From: Pelagomonas calceolata
Taxonomy: Eukaryota > Sar > Pelagophyceae > Pelagomonadales > Pelagomonadaceae
DNA: 64,000 nt
Assembly: GCA_918797485.1 (NCBI GenBank)
Contig: CAKKNE010000003.1
Location: 1,054,001 to 1,118,000, forward strand
Reading direction: 5' to 3'
Shown: positions 19,144 through 29,640 of the stretch, one piece after another
How the letters are laid out: the number at the start of each line of letters is the position of its first letter
Numbering within the stretch: position 1 is the first letter of the stretch
Translations under genes and position numbers: made by a program
The notes under the pieces: generated by a model
Told to the model about the DNA's origin: nothing
What the model saw: the letters and a program-made list of their open reading frames with translations, nothing else
Database searches by the model: none

Positions 19144-21624
19144 ATGGTCCGCTTCACGCTCGACGACCTCGACGTCTTCTTCCCCTACCCCTCGTTGTAC
19201 CCCGAGCAGTTCGCGTACATGTGCGAACTAAAAAAAGCGTTGGATGCGGAGGGCCATGCTTTGCTCGAGATGCCGACGGGCACGGGAAAAACCGCTTGTC
19301 TCTTGGCATTAGTGACGGCCTTCCAGCACGCCCACCCGGAGGCCGGGAAGTTGATTTACTGCACGCGAACGGTCCCGGAGATGGAGAAGTGTCTGGCCGA
19401 GCTGAAGCGACTGAGGAAATATAGGGATGAAGTACGCGGGGCAAATGCACCGAAGGCGCCCTTTCTAGCTTTATGTCTCAGTTCGAGGAGGAATTTGTGT
19501 GTGCTAGATGAAGTCGTCAATAGGACCGACAGAGAAAGCGTCGACGCCGAATGTCGCAAACGCACGGCGTCGTGGGTGCGCGAAGCGAGGGCACAAACCG
19601 GAAGCGGACCGTGCTGCTCGTTTCATGATACGTGGGCAGCATTGGGTACTGATGCGCAAATTCCCGACGGCGTCTACGACGCCGAAGACTTACGAAGGTT
19701 AGGTAGACGTACTGGCTGGTGCCCCTACTTCGTCGCGAGACACGCGATCCAGCACGCGAATGTCGTCGTGTACAACTATCAGTACATGCTCGATCCTCGG
19801 GTGGCCGGTCTAGTCACGAGGGAGTTGGAGAAGGAGTCGATTGTGGTCTTCGACGAGGGCCACAATATCGACAACATTTGTATCGAAGCTTTGAGTGTGG
19901 AGCTAGACGACAAGTCTTTACGAGCGGCGGAGCGGTGCGCGAAGAGACTTGGTAGGAAAGTCGACCAATTGAAAGAAAGCGACGCGCAGCGCGTGCGCCA
20001 GGAGTACGACAATTTGGTGAGGGGTCTAGGCTTGAACCAGGCAGCACCTAGAACAGATGATGCGCCGGGTGGGCCCGCGGCGCCTTTGCCCGACGAATTA
20101 TTGAGAGAGGCCGTGCCCGGCTCGGTAAGAAGGGCCGAGCAGTTCCTCCAGATGTTGAGGTTGCTCGCGCAGCATTTACTGCGACGATTATCCTCACAAC
20201 GCGTGGAGGTCGAGAGCACGACGGCTTTTTTAGCCGGTTTAGAACAAAGGACGACGCTCCAAGCGAAGCCTTTGAAGTTCTTCCACGCGCGGTTACAGCA
20301 ACTCCTCCGAACGTTACGATGTGTGGAAGTAGAGGACGCGCGAGCTCTTGGTAGAGTCGCCCAGTTCGCCGCCACGGTCAGTACGTACGCGGAAGGCTTT
20401 TCGATCGTCGTCGATCCGTTGCGGAGGGGGTCGTCCGGCGTGCCCGAGCCGCAACTGGATCTGGCGTGTCTCGATGCATCTCTAGCGTTAAAACCGGTCG
20501 TCGAACGGTTCCGGTCTGTCGTGTTGACGTCTGGAACATTATCTCCGTTAGACTTGTACCCCAAGCTGCTGAACTTCGCGCCGGTTGTGCGGGCGTCGCT
20601 GCCGATGTCGACCTTCCGACCTTGTATCTTACCGTTAGTTGTGAGCAAAGGTGACGACCAACGGAAGGTCTCGACGCGGTTCGAAAGCAGAGATGGCACG
20701 GACGTCGTGAGGAACTACGGCGGCTTGCTCGTGCAGCTTTGTGAGGTCGTGCCGGACGGGTTGGCCGTGTTCTTCACTTCTTATTCTTATATGGAACGGG
20801 TCGTCCAGCAGTGGGACCATGATGGTACCTTACAACGTATCTTAACGAGGAAGCTCATCTTCGTCGAGACCAAAGATGTGCTCGAGACGACGCTAGCCTT
20901 GGAGAATTACCGAAGAGCTTGTGATAGTGGTAGAGGGGCTGTGTTCTTCTCGATTGCTCGCGGCAAGGTCGCGGAGGGCATTGACTTCGATCGACACTAC
21001 GGCCGCTGTGTATTGAATATCGGCGTGCCCTTCCAGTACACGCAGTCTCATGTGTTGCGGACTAGATTAGAATTCCTCCGCTCGAAACATAACATCCAGG
21101 AGGGCACGTTCCTGACGTTCGACGCATTACGACAGACCGCCCAATGCGTCGGGAGGGTGGTCCGTTCGAAGACGGACTATGGAGTTGTTGTGTTAGCAGA
21201 CGATAGATTTGGAAGAAAAGATAAGCGGAGCAAGCTGCCGGGCTGGGTGCGCCAGTTTCTGAGTGATGCGCAGCTCGACCTCAGTACAAGTAACGCGCTG
21301 GGCGCCGTGCGCGGCTTTTTGAGGCGCATGGCGCAGCCGGTAGACGATAGGGATTTGAAGCAGATTCTTGTGGATGAGCGGCGGCTGCGGGAGCTGCTCG
21401 CGGACCGGGCGCGCGAGAACGCGTGTGCGCCGCCGCCGATCCCGGCGCCTGTTAATCCCGCACCGCCTCCCCCAGCGGCGCCGGCGCCGATGGACGTCGA
21501 AGCGGCGCCGCCCGCGCCGGACGGAAGGATGGACGTCGACGCGATGCCCCCGGCAGCGCATCGCGTCGGTCCACACGTCGTCCAGGCCGCCGCCGAGGCC
21601 AAGGACGACGCGGGTAGTTGTTGA
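19144..21624 (+). CDS. ERCC2: XPD/ERCC2 DNA helicase of TFIIH
   Basis: An 826-residue superfamily 2 5'-to-3' helicase, the TFIIH subunit that opens DNA in nucleotide excision repair and transcription initiation. It aligns from end to end with human XPD: MVRFTLDDLDVFFPYPSLYPEQFAYMCELKKALDA, Walker A MPTGTGKT at 43-50, and the four Fe-S cysteines (RNLC, AEC, GPCC, GWCPYF). Other matches are FTSYSYMERVV, VARGK-type ARGKVAEGIDF and QCVGRVVRSKTDYG. The Walker B box is DEGH (237-240) where the family has DEAH. The C-terminus carries an extra roughly 60-residue Pro/Ala tail. I chose this ATG because it aligns with the family start; the 68 upstream in-frame residues do not. Single exon. Confidence 0.95.
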   Translation: MVRFTLDDLDVFFPYPSLYPEQFAYMCELKKALDAEGHALLEMPTGTGKTACLLALVTAFQHAHPEAGKLIYCTRTVPEMEKCLAELKRLRKYRDEVRGANAPKAPFLALCLSSRRNLCVLDEVVNRTDRESVDAECRKRTASWVREARAQTGSGPCCSFHDTWAALGTDAQIPDGVYDAEDLRRLGRRTGWCPYFVARHAIQHANVVVYNYQYMLDPRVAGLVTRELEKESIVVFDEGHNIDNICIEALSVELDDKSLRAAERCAKRLGRKVDQLKESDAQRVRQEYDNLVRGLGLNQAAPRTDDAPGGPAAPLPDELLREAVPGSVRRAEQFLQMLRLLAQHLLRRLSSQRVEVESTTAFLAGLEQRTTLQAKPLKFFHARLQQLLRTLRCVEVEDARALGRVAQFAATVSTYAEGFSIVVDPLRRGSSGVPEPQLDLACLDASLALKPVVERFRSVVLTSGTLSPLDLYPKLLNFAPVVRASLPMSTFRPCILPLVVSKGDDQRKVSTRFESRDGTDVVRNYGGLLVQLCEVVPDGLAVFFTSYSYMERVVQQWDHDGTLQRILTRKLIFVETKDVLETTLALENYRRACDSGRGAVFFSIARGKVAEGIDFDRHYGRCVLNIGVPFQYTQSHVLRTRLEFLRSKHNIQEGTFLTFDALRQTAQCVGRVVRSKTDYGVVVLADDRFGRKDKRSKLPGWVRQFLSDAQLDLSTSNALGAVRGFLRRMAQPVDDRDLKQILVDERRLRELLADRARENACAPPPIPAPVNPAPPPPAAPAPMDVEAAPPAPDGRMDVDAMPPAAHRVGPHVVQAAAEAKDDAGSC

Positions 21625-21667
21625 TGTAATTGTTTGTGCACAGTCTTTCTTAAATAATGGGGATGAG

Positions 21668-22105
21668 CTAGAGCGCTGGGAGCGGCACGCGTTTTCTTTT
21701 CGGCCTTGGCGCGAAGTGGGCCCGCCGCGGCGGCGTGTTCGTGCGGTCGCGGAGTCCGCGGTCGGGCGTCGGCGGTTGTGCTGCTTGTGGCCGCACCGGC
21801 GACGGCGATTCCAGCGCGAACGCCTCGAGCGCTAGGTTGACACCGGTGATGAGGGAGCCGGGAGCTTGTGATGAGGCCACAGGCGTCTCGGGCGCGTCCC
21901 ACGGCGGCGTTGCGGCCACGCGCGGCGTGGAGGCGCGGCCCGACGACGAAGACGTGATGCTGCTCCGCGCCGAATCTCTTCGTTCCGCCTCGGCCAGCGC
22001 GCGGTCCAGGATGGCCGTGGGGTCATTCCCTTTCGGTGTCGTCGGGGTCTGCGGCTCGTTGCGGAAGAAGCTGAAGCAGTGGGTGTCGTCGGTGGCTCGA
22101 GCCAT
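21668..22105 (-). CDS. Unknown disordered SP/TP-rich protein
   Basis: A 145-residue ORF (MARATDDTHCFSFFRNEPQTPTTPKGNDPTAILDRALAEAERR...) with one predicted helix, then Ser/Thr-Pro-rich sequence and a basic tail (RAHFAPRPKRKRVPLPAL) that could act as a nuclear signal. The many S/T-P sites suggest kinase targets; that is inference. It is convergent with XPD, 43 bp away, and divergent from the AlkB-like gene. Confidence 0.5.
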   Translation of the reverse strand: MARATDDTHCFSFFRNEPQTPTTPKGNDPTAILDRALAEAERRDSARSSITSSSSGRASTPRVAATPPWDAPETPVASSQAPGSLITGVNLALEAFALESPSPVRPQAAQPPTPDRGLRDRTNTPPRRAHFAPRPKRKRVPLPAL

Positions 22106-22361
22106 GGTGTACGATCTCTGGGGCCTTTGGAGGAGGCCGCGGGCAGCGGCGTTCGCTCAGTGTCGTCGCGCTTCGGCGGGATCCGCCGCCAACTGTAATC
22201 AAATCGCCAAGCGGGTGTTCTGAGGGTCCAGGCGGCTGCGAGATGGCCAGCGCGGCTGCGCGTGAGACTTCTGCTGTTCACGCGTGCGGTCTGCGTGCGC
22301 TGCGCTGCACAGAGAGCAAGGATACGAGTCAAGGCGGCCAAGACTCACTTGAAAAATGCCC

Positions 22362-22385
22362 GCTAGTGTGTTACAGACCGCTAGC
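22362..22385 (-). promoter_or_regulatory. Promoter palindrome, copy 5
   Basis: The plus strand shows GCTAGTGTGTTACAG and CGCTAGC. It reads toward the minus-strand gene, 256 bp from its ATG, in the divergent spacer shared with the AlkB-like gene. Confidence 0.75.
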
Positions 22386-22524
22386 CGCTGGGACTCGACT
22401 TGGCAAAGCACTCGACCGCTGACGGGCGTGGATAAGCCATTCGTTGCGTAACGACGTTCGGTTCATTCCTGCACTGGATAGCATCGCAAAGCCTTGCATC
22501 GCTCTACAGGCTGCAGCTGTGGCT

Positions 22525-22584
22525 CACTACTCACTGGCTGCTGCATTGCTGCCGCACTACTCACTGGCTGCTGCATTGCTGCCG
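22525..22584. repeat. 30-bp perfect tandem duplication
   Basis: The unit beginning CACTACTCACTGGCTGCTGC occurs twice back to back, ending 18 bp before the AlkB-like start codon, so it lies in the 5' leader or core promoter. Confidence 0.9.
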
Positions 22585-22602
22585 CGCGCAAGTAGTTAAA
22601 TA

Positions 22603-23478
22603 ATGGCAACACTCCTCACATTCCTCGGCCGCACCCTCTACCAGCACCGCCCATTCAACGACGTCGACGAGGCGCACATCCGCCGCGTCAGCAACGGCGC
22701 TAATGTTGCCGCGGCGGCAAACCCGGGCCTGCGCGTGATTCCGGGCTTCGTGGCAGCGGACGAGTTGGACGAGGTGGCGTCCTGTGCGCGTGAGTGCCTC
22801 GACCGCTATGGACGCCAAATGTTGCGGCCGAGAGATAAGGCGTATTTCGAAGGACAGATGGCTCATCTCACGAAGAGCGAACGACCATTCGTAAACGCGG
22901 AGCGCGTCACGGGCCGGTTCGAGCGCCCGGACCAGCCGCTGGCACCCTGGGGCCACGGCGACGAGTTTGATGTAGAAGCGCTGCCCGCGGTCTTGAGGAA
23001 GCTCGCCGAGCGCGCGCGCGCGTCGCCGCTCGCGCTCGGTCCGCTGCGCGACGTGACGATCAACCGGCGGCGCGACGGCTACTTTCGGTTGGACCCACAT
23101 CTTGATCCAGCGAAAGACGGGCCCAATGTGTGTATTGTCGGCCTGCTCTCGGACACGGTGCTGACGCTGTCGCCGGTCGGCCCGCCGGACTCGACGACGT
23201 GCGACCAGGAGGCGGTATCTATGAATTCCTGGGACGCGGCCGATGTAGACGTCCTCGCAACAATCGGGACTCTCGTCCACTTGTCGGGCAAGGCGCGGAT
23301 GGAGCTCCACCACGGCATCCGGCTGGGCGTCTCGCGGCGGCAGCTTTCGGAGGCCGGCGTTGACGTTGACGGCGACGTCCTCTACGACTGGTGGGGCGCG
23401 CCGGCCCGCCCAATGAAACGGAACCGGGAGCGCATCTCGATCGTCTTCGCCTTCGGCGAGCCCTCGTTAATAGACTAG
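22603..23478 (+). CDS. AlkB-like 2-oxoglutarate/Fe(II) dioxygenase
   Basis: A 291-residue single-exon protein. The Fe(II) ligands are visible as H166-x-D168 in FRLDPHLDPAKDG and a distal His at 236/237 (MELHHGIRLG). The 2-oxoglutarate Arg is in RERISIVFAFG (about 277). Spacing and the NxRRDGYFRLDPHLDP stretch are typical of AlkB homologues that remove alkyl groups from nucleic acids or proteins; the substrate cannot be told. The start ATG has a TAAATAATGG context. It shares a divergent promoter with the disordered protein upstream and ends 11 bp from the convergent hydrolase gene. Confidence 0.8.
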   Translation: MATLLTFLGRTLYQHRPFNDVDEAHIRRVSNGANVAAAANPGLRVIPGFVAADELDEVASCARECLDRYGRQMLRPRDKAYFEGQMAHLTKSERPFVNAERVTGRFERPDQPLAPWGHGDEFDVEALPAVLRKLAERARASPLALGPLRDVTINRRRDGYFRLDPHLDPAKDGPNVCIVGLLSDTVLTLSPVGPPDSTTCDQEAVSMNSWDAADVDVLATIGTLVHLSGKARMELHHGIRLGVSRRQLSEAGVDVDGDVLYDWWGAPARPMKRNRERISIVFAFGEPSLID

Positions 23479-23488
23479 TTTTGTGTTG

Positions 23489-24640
23489 TTAATAAGCTTC
23501 CCATACCACCTCGGACGCGTCGAAGCGGTTCTCCTTCGGCACGTCACCCTTCTTTTTCAGGTGCGCGTCGAGGAACGCGCGGCCGTACTCGTTGCAGACG
23601 GCGTGCTGCTCCGCGATATCTAAAGGCTCGTAGGTGCCCCCGTCCAGACTCTTGGAGGGGCCGATGCCGTTGCCGTACGCGGCGTTGTACAAATCGCAGG
23701 ACGTGAACGAGCAGTGGCCGCCCCTCACGATCTCGAGGTAGGCCGCCGGGCCCTGATGTTGGGTAGCGTAGTCCTGGGCCGCGGCGTTGCCTTCGACACC
23801 GATGACCGTGTCCTCGCGGCCGACCATGACCAACGCAGGTACCGTAGAAGTGTGGCCCTTGGATAGTTTGCCTGCATCGGACATCGCTAGGGAAGGACAC
23901 ATGAGGACCGCAGCCTTGATCCGCGGGTCGTTCCGCTCACAGTAGGCGGCCGTCGTCCAGCCGCCGAAGGACATGCCCGTCACGGCGCACTTGTCCGCAT
24001 CGACGGCGTCTCCTAAGTCGTCGATGACGCCGTCGAGGACGACCTTGACGTCGGCGACGCGATCGCTCTCCATCCTCGACCGCTTCGACCGCTCGCCGCC
24101 CGGCGTGATGACTTGACCATCCACCACGGTGAAGCGCGCGCTCCCCGGGTGGTCGCAGGCGCAAACAACATAACCATGGCTCGCCAAATGTTCCGTCCAA
24201 AAAGCGTACGATGCCCTATAGGCGCCGGAGCCGTGCGAGAACGCGACGACGGGCCACCTTTCCTCTTTATTTATCTCGGCGCCTCGTACGGCGACGCAGG
24301 GCCAGGCCGCATCGATTTTGTCGATGGTGAGGCCGTCGGCGTAGCCGCCGATGGCGTCCGGCTTCTCGGCCGCTTGTATAATTTCCTTGGGGGGAGCAGC
24401 AACGCCGCAGAGGAAGTCCGAGAAGGCGCTCGGCTTGGCATCGGTCTGCGCGGCTGGGTACCAGACCTCGGTCTGCAGCTTGCGCGGCGCGCCGTCCTCT
24501 TGCCTTGATTCGTCTGTCAATTGAATCGTGCGCACGCCAACTGCGTACGGTCCTGGAGCTAGCCCGGTGACGCGCGACGTAGTCAGAGCGCGTGCCACCC
24601 CAGCAGACATAGCGGCTGCGGCGCGGCGGAGGAGGCGCAT
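23489..24640 (-). CDS. Alpha/beta hydrolase, PAF-acetylhydrolase-like
   Basis: A 383-residue protein with a complete Ser hydrolase triad: nucleophile S224 in GMSFGG, acid D277 in VMVGREDTVI and H309 in GGHCSF. The oxyanion region FSHGSGAYRASYAFWTEHLASHGYVVCACDHPG (about 134-166) resembles platelet-activating-factor acetylhydrolases and chlorophyllase-like enzymes. The first 20 residues (MRLLRRAAAAMSAGVARALTTS) look like a mitochondrial or plastid presequence. An ester or lipid substrate is likely but not identified. Confidence 0.8.
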   Translation of the reverse strand: MRLLRRAAAAMSAGVARALTTSRVTGLAPGPYAVGVRTIQLTDESRQEDGAPRKLQTEVWYPAAQTDAKPSAFSDFLCGVAAPPKEIIQAAEKPDAIGGYADGLTIDKIDAAWPCVAVRGAEINKEERWPVVAFSHGSGAYRASYAFWTEHLASHGYVVCACDHPGSARFTVVDGQVITPGGERSKRSRMESDRVADVKVVLDGVIDDLGDAVDADKCAVTGMSFGGWTTAAYCERNDPRIKAAVLMCPSLAMSDAGKLSKGHTSTVPALVMVGREDTVIGVEGNAAAQDYATQHQGPAAYLEIVRGGHCSFTSCDLYNAAYGNGIGPSKSLDGGTYEPLDIAEQHAVCNEYGRAFLDAHLKKKGDVPKENRFDASEVVWEAY

Positions 24641-24774
24641 CGATGCTCTCAGCTCGCTAGCGGTTCAGCAGAGGTGCAGTGCAGCGCTGCGATAGCAGTG
24701 ATGCGGCAGCGATGCGTGCTGCAAATGGCTAGCTCTGCTGCTGCGCTGCGGCACACAATGTTGGAGTGCTTGCA

Positions 24775-24798
24775 GCTAGTGTCTTACAGGCCGCTAGC
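24775..24798 (-). promoter_or_regulatory. Promoter palindrome, copy 6
   Basis: The plus strand shows GCTAGTGTCTTACAG and CGCTAGC; it is 134 bp from the hydrolase ATG on the minus strand, in a divergent spacer. Confidence 0.8.
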
Positions 24799-24902
24799 TA
24801 ACTAGTGCTGGTCTGTACCTCGCCGAAGTTTCTTCCTTACGACATACTCTCTCATACGCGCAAACGCAGAGGCGCCTTGGGGAGCCAGGCCAGACATAAA
24901 AA

Positions 24903-25739
24903 ATGGTGCTTGATGAAGATATTGTAGAGGCTGTGATTACGGGCAATATCGACGCGGTGAAGGCGTGGATTGCCGCAGATCAATCGCGCGTGAACGATTT
25001 CGCCACCTTTCCTGGCTCCGAGATGAAATTTACGCTGCTCTCTATCGCCGTCACCGGCAGGCGCGACGAAACAAAGCTCTCGCTAGTCCGTTTGCTCCTC
25101 GCGAACGGCGCCGACCCGTCCGTATGTCATGCGCCGGGGTTGACTGCGTTGTATATAGCCTCAGCATGTTCTAGCCAAGGTGAACACACGGTCGATATCG
25201 TGTCGACACTTCTCGAGGCGGCTCCGCTTTCCAGCCAAATCTCTGGTGGGATGACTCCACTCCGCGCGCCTATCGTCCAAGGATTCGCCACTGACGGAGA
25301 ATTCGATATTCATAGGGAAAGGGACGCAGTGGAAGTTATCAAGCTGTTGCTGCGCCACGGAGCGCCACTGGACGATTACCCCAACTACTCGGGAGATAGA
25401 CCGCGGTTTTCGGCCGACGCATCAATGAGGGAAGGCGAAACGAAATTTCCCGGATTAGCTCAAAACGAGGCTTTCGTCGAAGCAAAAGCGCTGATCTCCG
25501 GCGTGCGCGCGTGCGGCGGTAGCTGGAAGTCCTACTGTAGGCTGCCGCACAAGCAGATTCTCCGCCTCCGATCGCTCCTCTCGCGCGGCCGCGCGCGTCC
25601 AAGACGCGAACCCATACTCGAAAGAGACATACTCGAAAAACGCGCGGCGGCCGCCTATCGGTCGATTGTCTTCCTGTGCAAGCTCGGGGACAACGGCATC
25701 GTGTGGAAAATCCTCGAGTTCTGGCAAGTGGCGCGGTAA
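24903..25739 (+). CDS. Ankyrin-repeat protein
   Basis: A 278-residue protein with four or five ankyrin repeats (DIVEAVITGNIDAVKAWIA; FTLLSIAVTGRRDETKLSLVRLLLANGADPS; LTALYIASACSSQGEHTVDIVSTLLEA; DAVEVIKLLLRHGAPLDD). It ends with a tail, YCRLPHKQILRLRSLLSRGRARP...NGIVWKILEFW. That tail is a recurrent C-terminal module of algal ankyrin proteins. Protein-protein interaction is likely; the partner is unknown. Confidence 0.8.
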   Translation: MVLDEDIVEAVITGNIDAVKAWIAADQSRVNDFATFPGSEMKFTLLSIAVTGRRDETKLSLVRLLLANGADPSVCHAPGLTALYIASACSSQGEHTVDIVSTLLEAAPLSSQISGGMTPLRAPIVQGFATDGEFDIHRERDAVEVIKLLLRHGAPLDDYPNYSGDRPRFSADASMREGETKFPGLAQNEAFVEAKALISGVRACGGSWKSYCRLPHKQILRLRSLLSRGRARPRREPILERDILEKRAAAAYRSIVFLCKLGDNGIVWKILEFWQVAR

Positions 25740-25798
25740 GTGGCGCGGTGAGTAAGGGTGACTAGAACGTATAACTTACCCCCGAGGACGCCCACAGC

Positions 25799-28700
25799 TC
25801 ACTCCGCCAGCTTGTTGCGCAGGGCGTCGCACGTCGCCTTGGCGTCGCCCAGGAGCATGGCGTTGTTGGGCTTGTAGAAGACTGGGTTGTCGGCGCCCGC
25901 GTACCCGACGCCCATCGTGCGCTTCAGGACGACCGACTGCTTCGCCTTCCACACCTCGATGACGGGCATGCCCGCGATGGCGCTGTTCGGGTCCTCCTGC
26001 GCGCCCGAGTTCACGGTGTCGTTCGCCCCAATCACAATGGCAACCTGTGTGGAAATAAAATTTCACGGCGCGTCTCGCCCACGGCCGAATCACGACAACC
26101 ACGCCATCGACGCGACGCCAGCTCGATGGCGTGGCGGACTGGCTCTCTCACCACCCAATGAGCCAGTATGGCGCGTTGTGTCGCCGAGAAATGATGTGCG
26201 GGTTGAGTTCCACACGGATAACAAACGTCCGTCTCCGGAAGGTCCGGGTTGATCTCCTCCATCTCTTCCACAATATCGTAGGGCACGCCCGCCTCCGCGA
26301 GTAGAACGTTCAACTGCCCGGGCATCCTCCCAGCGACGGGATGCACCGCGAAGCGCGTCTGCACGCCGCTATCGTTCAGCAGCTTGGCGATCTCCGCGAC
26401 GGCGTACTGCGCCTTCGCAACAGCTAACCCATAGCCCGGCACGATGATGACCGAAGAAGCTTCCTTGAGCATGGTGGCACATTCTTCCACATCAATCTCG
26501 GAATGAGTACCGGTGATCTCCATGGCGGGACCCTTCGCCTCCTCGCCGAAGCCTCCTAGGATCACGGAGGCGATATCTCTATTCATGGCCTCGCACATGA
26601 TGTGCGTTAAAATGGCGCCTGACGAGCCGATTAAGGCACCTACTACCGTGAGCAGAGGGTTATCCAACATGAATCCTTCCGCACATAACGCCCATCCTGA
26701 ATAGCTGTTAAGTACGGTAATAACGACGGGCATGTCCGCGCCACCGATCGACGCCGTCATGTGCACACCGAGAGCGCCCGACAGACCAGTCGCGGCTCCG
26801 AGGCATAACAGACCAGTCTCGGGCGATGGGTTCGTCAGGAATAAACCGAACGCTCCTAAGGAAGCGGCACCCATGGCCATGTTCATCTGGTCCCGTCCCG
26901 CGAGTTGTAAAGGCGCACTCCCCAGATTACCGTTCAATTTCCCAAAGGCCACGACTGACCCAGTCGCCGTGATGCCCCCGATCCACGTCGCTAAATACAA
27001 CGAGGTATTGGTCACGGCATCGATGGACGCCGGGCCGTGTTCGGTGAGATGGACGTACTCGCCGACGGCGGTGGCCGCGGCCGCGACACCGACCAACGAG
27101 TGGAACGCCGCCACGGTCTGGGGCAGTTCCGTCGGTCCGACTTTCGACGCGATCGCATAGCCCGCGCCGCCGCCGACGCCCAGCAGCCCGGCTATTTGTA
27201 AGGCAGTAGCGGGATCCGGGTGCATCGCGCCGAGCGTGACGCCCATGCCTAACGTCACGCCCGCCTGGCCTAACGTGTTGCCTAGTCTCGCGGTGTGTTG
27301 CTCGGCTAAGCCCGCGATGCCGCCGATGCAGCATAAGCCCGAAGCTAGGGAGACGACGGGCGCGAGATCACCTAACCCGGACATACCAGCAATACCATAG
27401 GCACCCAAAGTGCCGACCACGGGAATCGCATAGAGCTCGGGGTGCTCGTCCGGGTCGCCTTCTCGCTTGAAGAGATCGAGCATCTTCTTGGTCACTAAGA
27501 ACCCTCCGACAATATTGACGGTAGAAATAGCCGTCGCCGTCGCACCCAGTACTTGAGCAGAAGTAGAAGGCACGACACCACCACCAACTAACGAGAGACC
27601 GCCAACCGCAGTCATGCCACTAATCGCATTGGTGACGGCCATCAGAGGACTGTGGAGCGCCGGCGCGACGCCAAACACGGTGTAGTAGCCGATGACCGTC
27701 GAGAGGCAGAACGTCGCGAGGATCGGGGGCTGGACACCACTCCCAAGACCCATGAAGACGGCCGAACCGATGGACGCGTTCCGCGCCGCCAGCATGTACT
27801 CCTGGTACGGGTCCGGAGGGGGCGCCTCTTCGACCACTTCTTCTACCACTTCGCTGGCAGCGGCCTCGACGACGGGCGGCGGCGGCGGCGTGTAGGGCCA
27901 CGTCGACTTGCCCTGGTCGAGGACCAACATGGGCCGCACGGCCTCGTCCTCATGATCAATAAGGAACTCATCAGCAACCTTAGTGGTGAAGGGCCCCGCA
28001 GACAGGAAGAACTTCGTGATGTTGTTCGCGTAGAGGTCGGTGGACGTGCGAGCTAGTCTAGACGGCAGGTCCGTGTAGCCTAAGCAGATGACGCCGTTCT
28101 CCGTGATTATTTTCTGATCCGCGACCGTCGTGGCCACGTTGCCTCCCGCCTCCGCAGCTAAGTCCACAGTGACCGAACCAGAACCCATGGCCTTGACCAT
28201 CTCCGCGTCGATCATGACGGGGGCCTTCCGGCCGGGAATCAGGGCCGTCGTGACGATGACGTCCACCTCGGAACACTGCTTGAGGAGCATTTCCCTAGCA
28301 GCGGCATGCCACTCCGCGGACATCTCCTTGGCGTAGCCGCCCGCACCGCTGCCGTCCTCCTCGAAGTCGACTTTGAGAAATTGCGCGCCCATCGCTTCAA
28401 TCTGTTCGGCGGCCGCGGCTCTCACGTCAAAGCCTCTTACAATAGCGCCCATGTTCTTCGCCGTTTGTATCGCGGCTAGTCCCGCAACACCACCTCCAAG
28501 CACCAGGACTTTGGCGGGCGGGACCTTGCCCGCGGCCGTCATCTGGCCGGCGAAGAACCGCCCGAATTCATTTGAAGCTTCGATCACGGCTCTATACCCA
28601 GCAATGTTCGCCTGGGAGCTGAGAGCGTCATACGTCTGGCCTCTCGACAGTGTGCGGGGGATGCAGTCCATCGCGAGCACCGTATGGTTATCTTTGGCTA

Positions 28701-29094
28701 ACGTTTTGACGAGGTCCTCGTTCTGGCCGGGCTGGATGAAGCTGATCAGCGTGTTCTTCGGTTTCAGACTTCCAGCTTCTTCGAGCGAGGGCGGTCTCAG
28801 TTTCAAAACGACGTCGGCGTTGTAGGCATCTTGGGCGCTTACGATTTTTGCGCCCGCCGCCTCGTAGGCCGCGTTCGAGTAGGACGCGCCCATGCCGGCG
28901 CCGTCCTCGATGAGCACTTCTCCAATACCATTCTTCTTCAGGAGCGCTACACTGGTGGGAGATGCGGCGCAGCGCTTTTCGAGTGGAAACGTCTCCTTCG
29001 GGACGCCGACGGCCAGGGCCTCGTATTTCAGGCCCGTCGAGGCGCTGCGGCGCGCGAGGCGCAGCGATTGCGCTCGTAGAGTTGGCAGGTACAT
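25799..29094 (-). CDS. NNT: Proton-translocating NAD(P) transhydrogenase (2 exons)
   Basis: Exons 29094-26227 and 26044-25799 encode 1037 residues of the mitochondrial inner-membrane enzyme that couples proton entry to hydride transfer from NADH to NADP+. The order is presequence ([20 protein letters not shown]), NAD(H)-binding alpha domain ([45 protein letters not shown]), a membrane domain with many hydrophobic helices, and the NADP(H)-binding beta domain ([77 protein letters not shown]). Alpha precedes beta in one chain, as in animals. The only intron is a full introner inside the beta domain, and its removal gives [14 protein letters not shown]. Confidence 0.95.
26045..26226 (-). mobile_element. 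Long introner with internal hairpins (transhydrogenase intron)
   Basis: A 182-bp copy. The first target copy is GTTTGTTA and the second GTTGCCAT. The left end is CCGTGTGGAACTCAACC and the right end TTTTATTTCCACACAG. Inside, CCACGCCATCGA and TCGATGGCGTGG form a perfect 12-bp inverted pair around a 12-base loop, and TGGCTC/GAGCCA forms a second one. Confidence 0.85.
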
Positions 29095-29400
29095 GGCTCT
29101 GTGCGCCGCGCCGCGCGTAGAAACTGGTGGCCTTGCTGGGTTCAACGCTCTGCAGCGGCCAGATTACGCGGCGCCGCTCGCCGCAGCACCAGAGCGCTGC
29201 GCGGCGATCCCTGACCACCTCTAACTTGCACCGGTGCGCTCAGACCAGGCGTAACCGGCGCCCGAGCACGGCCGCGAGTGGTTTTGTCTTTGTTTGGGTC
29301 CGCATCGTACGTATCGGACGGACGCGTGAACCATCGCCGGAGTCGTTTGACGACTGGGTAAAAGCACACAAGACGACCGGTCAGTTGGTTGCGTGAAACC

Positions 29401-29418
29401 CTAGCTGTGAGACTCTAG
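29401..29418 (+). promoter_or_regulatory. Promoter palindrome, degenerate copy
   Basis: CTAGCTGTGAGACTCTAG is a shortened relative of the motif, 222 bp before the next plus-strand ATG, which is within the distance range of the clear copies. The remaining 29095-29640 spacer shows nothing else. Confidence 0.45.
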
Positions 29419-29640
29419 AGTTTGTCTTGTCTCCGGAGCCGCATTAAAATCACGCTGCGTGCCCGAATAGGTGGCCGCTGTGTGCTCAAAGCACGTGTTG
29501 TTGCTTTGGTTTCAATTGGCGAAGCGGTTGCGCATCGCTGCGGATCGCTACGCGTCGCGTACGCAGTGAGTGCACCTGGCCTGCGGCGCCTGCGGCACGG
29601 CATAACGTAGCTGTGGAATTTGTTGTGACAATCCGTTAAA

